Positions 51,001 to 54,000 of a stretch of 64,000 bases of DNA are shown piece after piece. The position numbers and the translations under genes were made by a program. The notes under the pieces are model-generated. The model had not been told where the DNA came from and searched no databases. It worked only from the letters and a program-made list of their open reading frames with translations. The DNA is from Lytechinus pictus (taxonomy: Eukaryota > Echinodermata > Echinoidea > Temnopleuroida > Toxopneustidae), in the NCBI RefSeq assembly GCF_037042905.1, contig NC_087262.1, forward strand, positions 21,619,501 through 21,683,500, written 5' to 3'. Positions within the stretch are counted from its first letter, which is position 1, and each line of letters starts with the position of its first letter.

Positions 51001-54000
51001 GCTGAAAAGACTGAAGGACAGGTTTGGAATATGTGGTCTTGCTTACAGTTGGTTTGAATCCTATCTAAAAAACAGACAACAGAAAGTTGTTATAGATGGT
51101 TACGAGTCTTCAGTCCATGTATCTGATATAGGTGTGCCCCATGGTTCGGTAGTCGGCCCTATGTTATTTACTATGTTTTCGTCTCCGTTGGGAGATGTAA
51201 TAAAGGCCAATCAAATGTCAGGGATGTGTTATGCTGACGACACACAGATATATGTATCTTTCAAACCATGTGATTTTCAGAGGGCAATATCCCAGGTTGA
51301 GTGTTGTGTAAAAGAGATAAAGCAATGGTCAATTCTAAATGGTCTCAAACTAAATGACGAGAAAACAGAGGTTTTACACATAACATCTCGATTTCGTAGA
51401 AGATTACAACTTCCCCTGATTAAGATAAATGATGTTTCTATTGTTCCTAGTGTCTCAGCCAGAAATCTGGGTGTTACGTTTGATCAGCATATGGCATTGG
51501 ACAAATTTGTCTCGGCAAAGTGTAAATCTGCCTCGTTTGCCCTATATAAACTTGGAAAGATTCGTTCTTGTTTGGACTCTAAAACAACAAAGAAACTTGT
51601 TCAGGCTCTCGTGACATGTCACTTAGATTATTGTAATAGTTTGCTTTGTAACATGGCTGATACTCAGCTATCTAAGCTCCAAGTAATACAGAACTCTGCT
51701 GCAAGATTGATAACCCGAACTAAGAAGTATTCTCACATAACCCCTGTCCTGAAACAGTTACACTGGCTTCCGATCAAATCACGTATAAACTTTAAGCTAC
51801 TGTTAATTACCTATCAATGTCTTAATTCCTTGGCCCCAGAATATCTCAGTGAGAAATTAATAAGATATGTCCCTTCACGTAATCTGATATCTTCACAGAG
51901 ATATCTGCTGAAGTGTCCAGTTGTTCAGACCAAGTTCTATGGGGAGAGGTCATTTTGTCATGCGGCCCCTAAACTTTGGAATACGATCCCTTCTTCCATT
52001 AAGGAGGCATCTACATGCTCTGCATTCAAAAGTCGCCTTAAAACTTATTTGTTTAAGCGGTTCTATGATTGAGACAGTCTACATAATAGCTTTGATCCTC
52101 TCTCTTCTTTGTCTATTTTTCTATTAAGCGCATAGAGACGCCCATGGGTAGTGATATGCGCTATATAAGCAACGTCGTATTATTATTATTATTATTACTG
52201 TAATTATTCTTATTTTTGAACATCCAAACTTAATTTGTTTCTCTTCTCTTTAGGAACGTACTCTTGAGTTTGGGCCTGAAGATGAGGAAGCCCAAGCTGT
52301 AGCCGACAGCATCCTAGCTGGAACCAGTACTATGCCTGAAGATAACCTCATGAGGTAGATTCACTTTAATCTTAAGTTCAGTGTTAATGTTACACTCTTT
52401 TTTGTGTGGTGTCAAATTTGGCTCAGTAAGGCAACAGTTCGTCAGAGTTCAAGTGACACAGTTCCCACATTGGTATGACTCAGAATAATGTAGCATCAGC
52501 TGAAAATTCCATGGTGTAGAAGCACAATTGAAAATGTCTTCCCTAGCTCCACCTAATCTTACACTACCAATATGGGCCATATTACATTAATAGCACAACA
52601 CCTACTGAGATTCAATCTTTGACCAGTTTGAGCTTGATGCAGTGTTAATTCCAAAAATTGACTTGACATCATTACCAAACTTGAATTCAACTTCTGTTTA
52701 GTAATATAGGGACCTTCTTATGGATAAAATCAATTTTAAGAATCTATATATAGACCATTAAGGTTCCTTCAAATTGATTTTTTTCTCACTAAGTTTAGGC
52801 AGATTTACTTATCTTATATCTTGTACCATACATGGATCTCCCATTTTCCTGTTCTAGATCTGTGACAGCCACTCTACCCGGCAGTGCTGATCTTGAATCC
52901 TCCCCATCCTACAGCAACCAAGGAACCCTCCCGGCCTACTCCAGGACTGATGAACTACCTTCTACCTTCTTCACCCCCGGGACCGGGTACACGAACCACG
53001 CCCTCTCCGTCGATGATGAACCAGACCTCAAGAGGGAGCTCTCATCCTCTCCGTACATGACCAAGTCTAATCCCCTCATGGGAAGGGATGAGGTAGGCCA
53101 AGTTCTTGTCTATTCAATCCTAATGTAGACCTTCCTAGAGTAGTAAAGTGTAGTTTAGTATTATTATTGCCTAGTCTAGTCTAACCTATTTTGTACCCTA
53201 ACCTCAATCTCACCCAAAAGGTCCATCTATTCTTCCCTTTTTCTCTTACTTTTTCATTGTTTCTCTCACTAATTTCTTCCTTTGTTTTCGATAGAAAAAC
53301 AATAATTTCATTCAATTTGAAAGAAAATGTGTTTATTGATGAGGGCATGCAATTCAAATCTACTTTGAGTATGGGGTAGATATTAAAGGTGTAATAGTTC
53401 TGACAAACACTTCCAGAAGTTAAAATGCTAGATAATCTGATTTCATTTGTGACACATTGGAATGATAATGTTGATCAAATATCATGGATTGTTTAGAATT
53501 TATTTTTCGTTTTAATCTTCTTCTTTAACTATAAAATTTTTTCAGATTGTCTGTGTTTTTTTAATCTGATAATATGTAAGAGATCATACATGTATATATA
53601 ATCAGCAAATTAGTAATTAACTCTACTGAAATAAGTTGAGGTTGTCTATATATATATGTATCCCTTTCTTCTTGTATATCTTGCATTTTTTTCAGCTTTA
53701 TATCTTTGGCTTATGTACGTGCAACATTAATATAATTCTGTGTATTATCATAATTCACTCATGCCTTATTGTGTTGGATCAAGATCTTAAATGTGTGCAT
53801 TCTTTGGATTTACAGTATATTGTGTATTGGAGTTAGTTGGGTGCTGTAATTTAACAATCAACCAGTGAATTCAGAAACAGAGTTTAGTCATTGATAGTGA
53901 AATAAAGTACCCTTTGAATATTACTATTTAATTATTACATATATTATAATATGTATAGAAGCACTGTGAAAAAATATATGTGCAGTGTATTTGTAAATGG

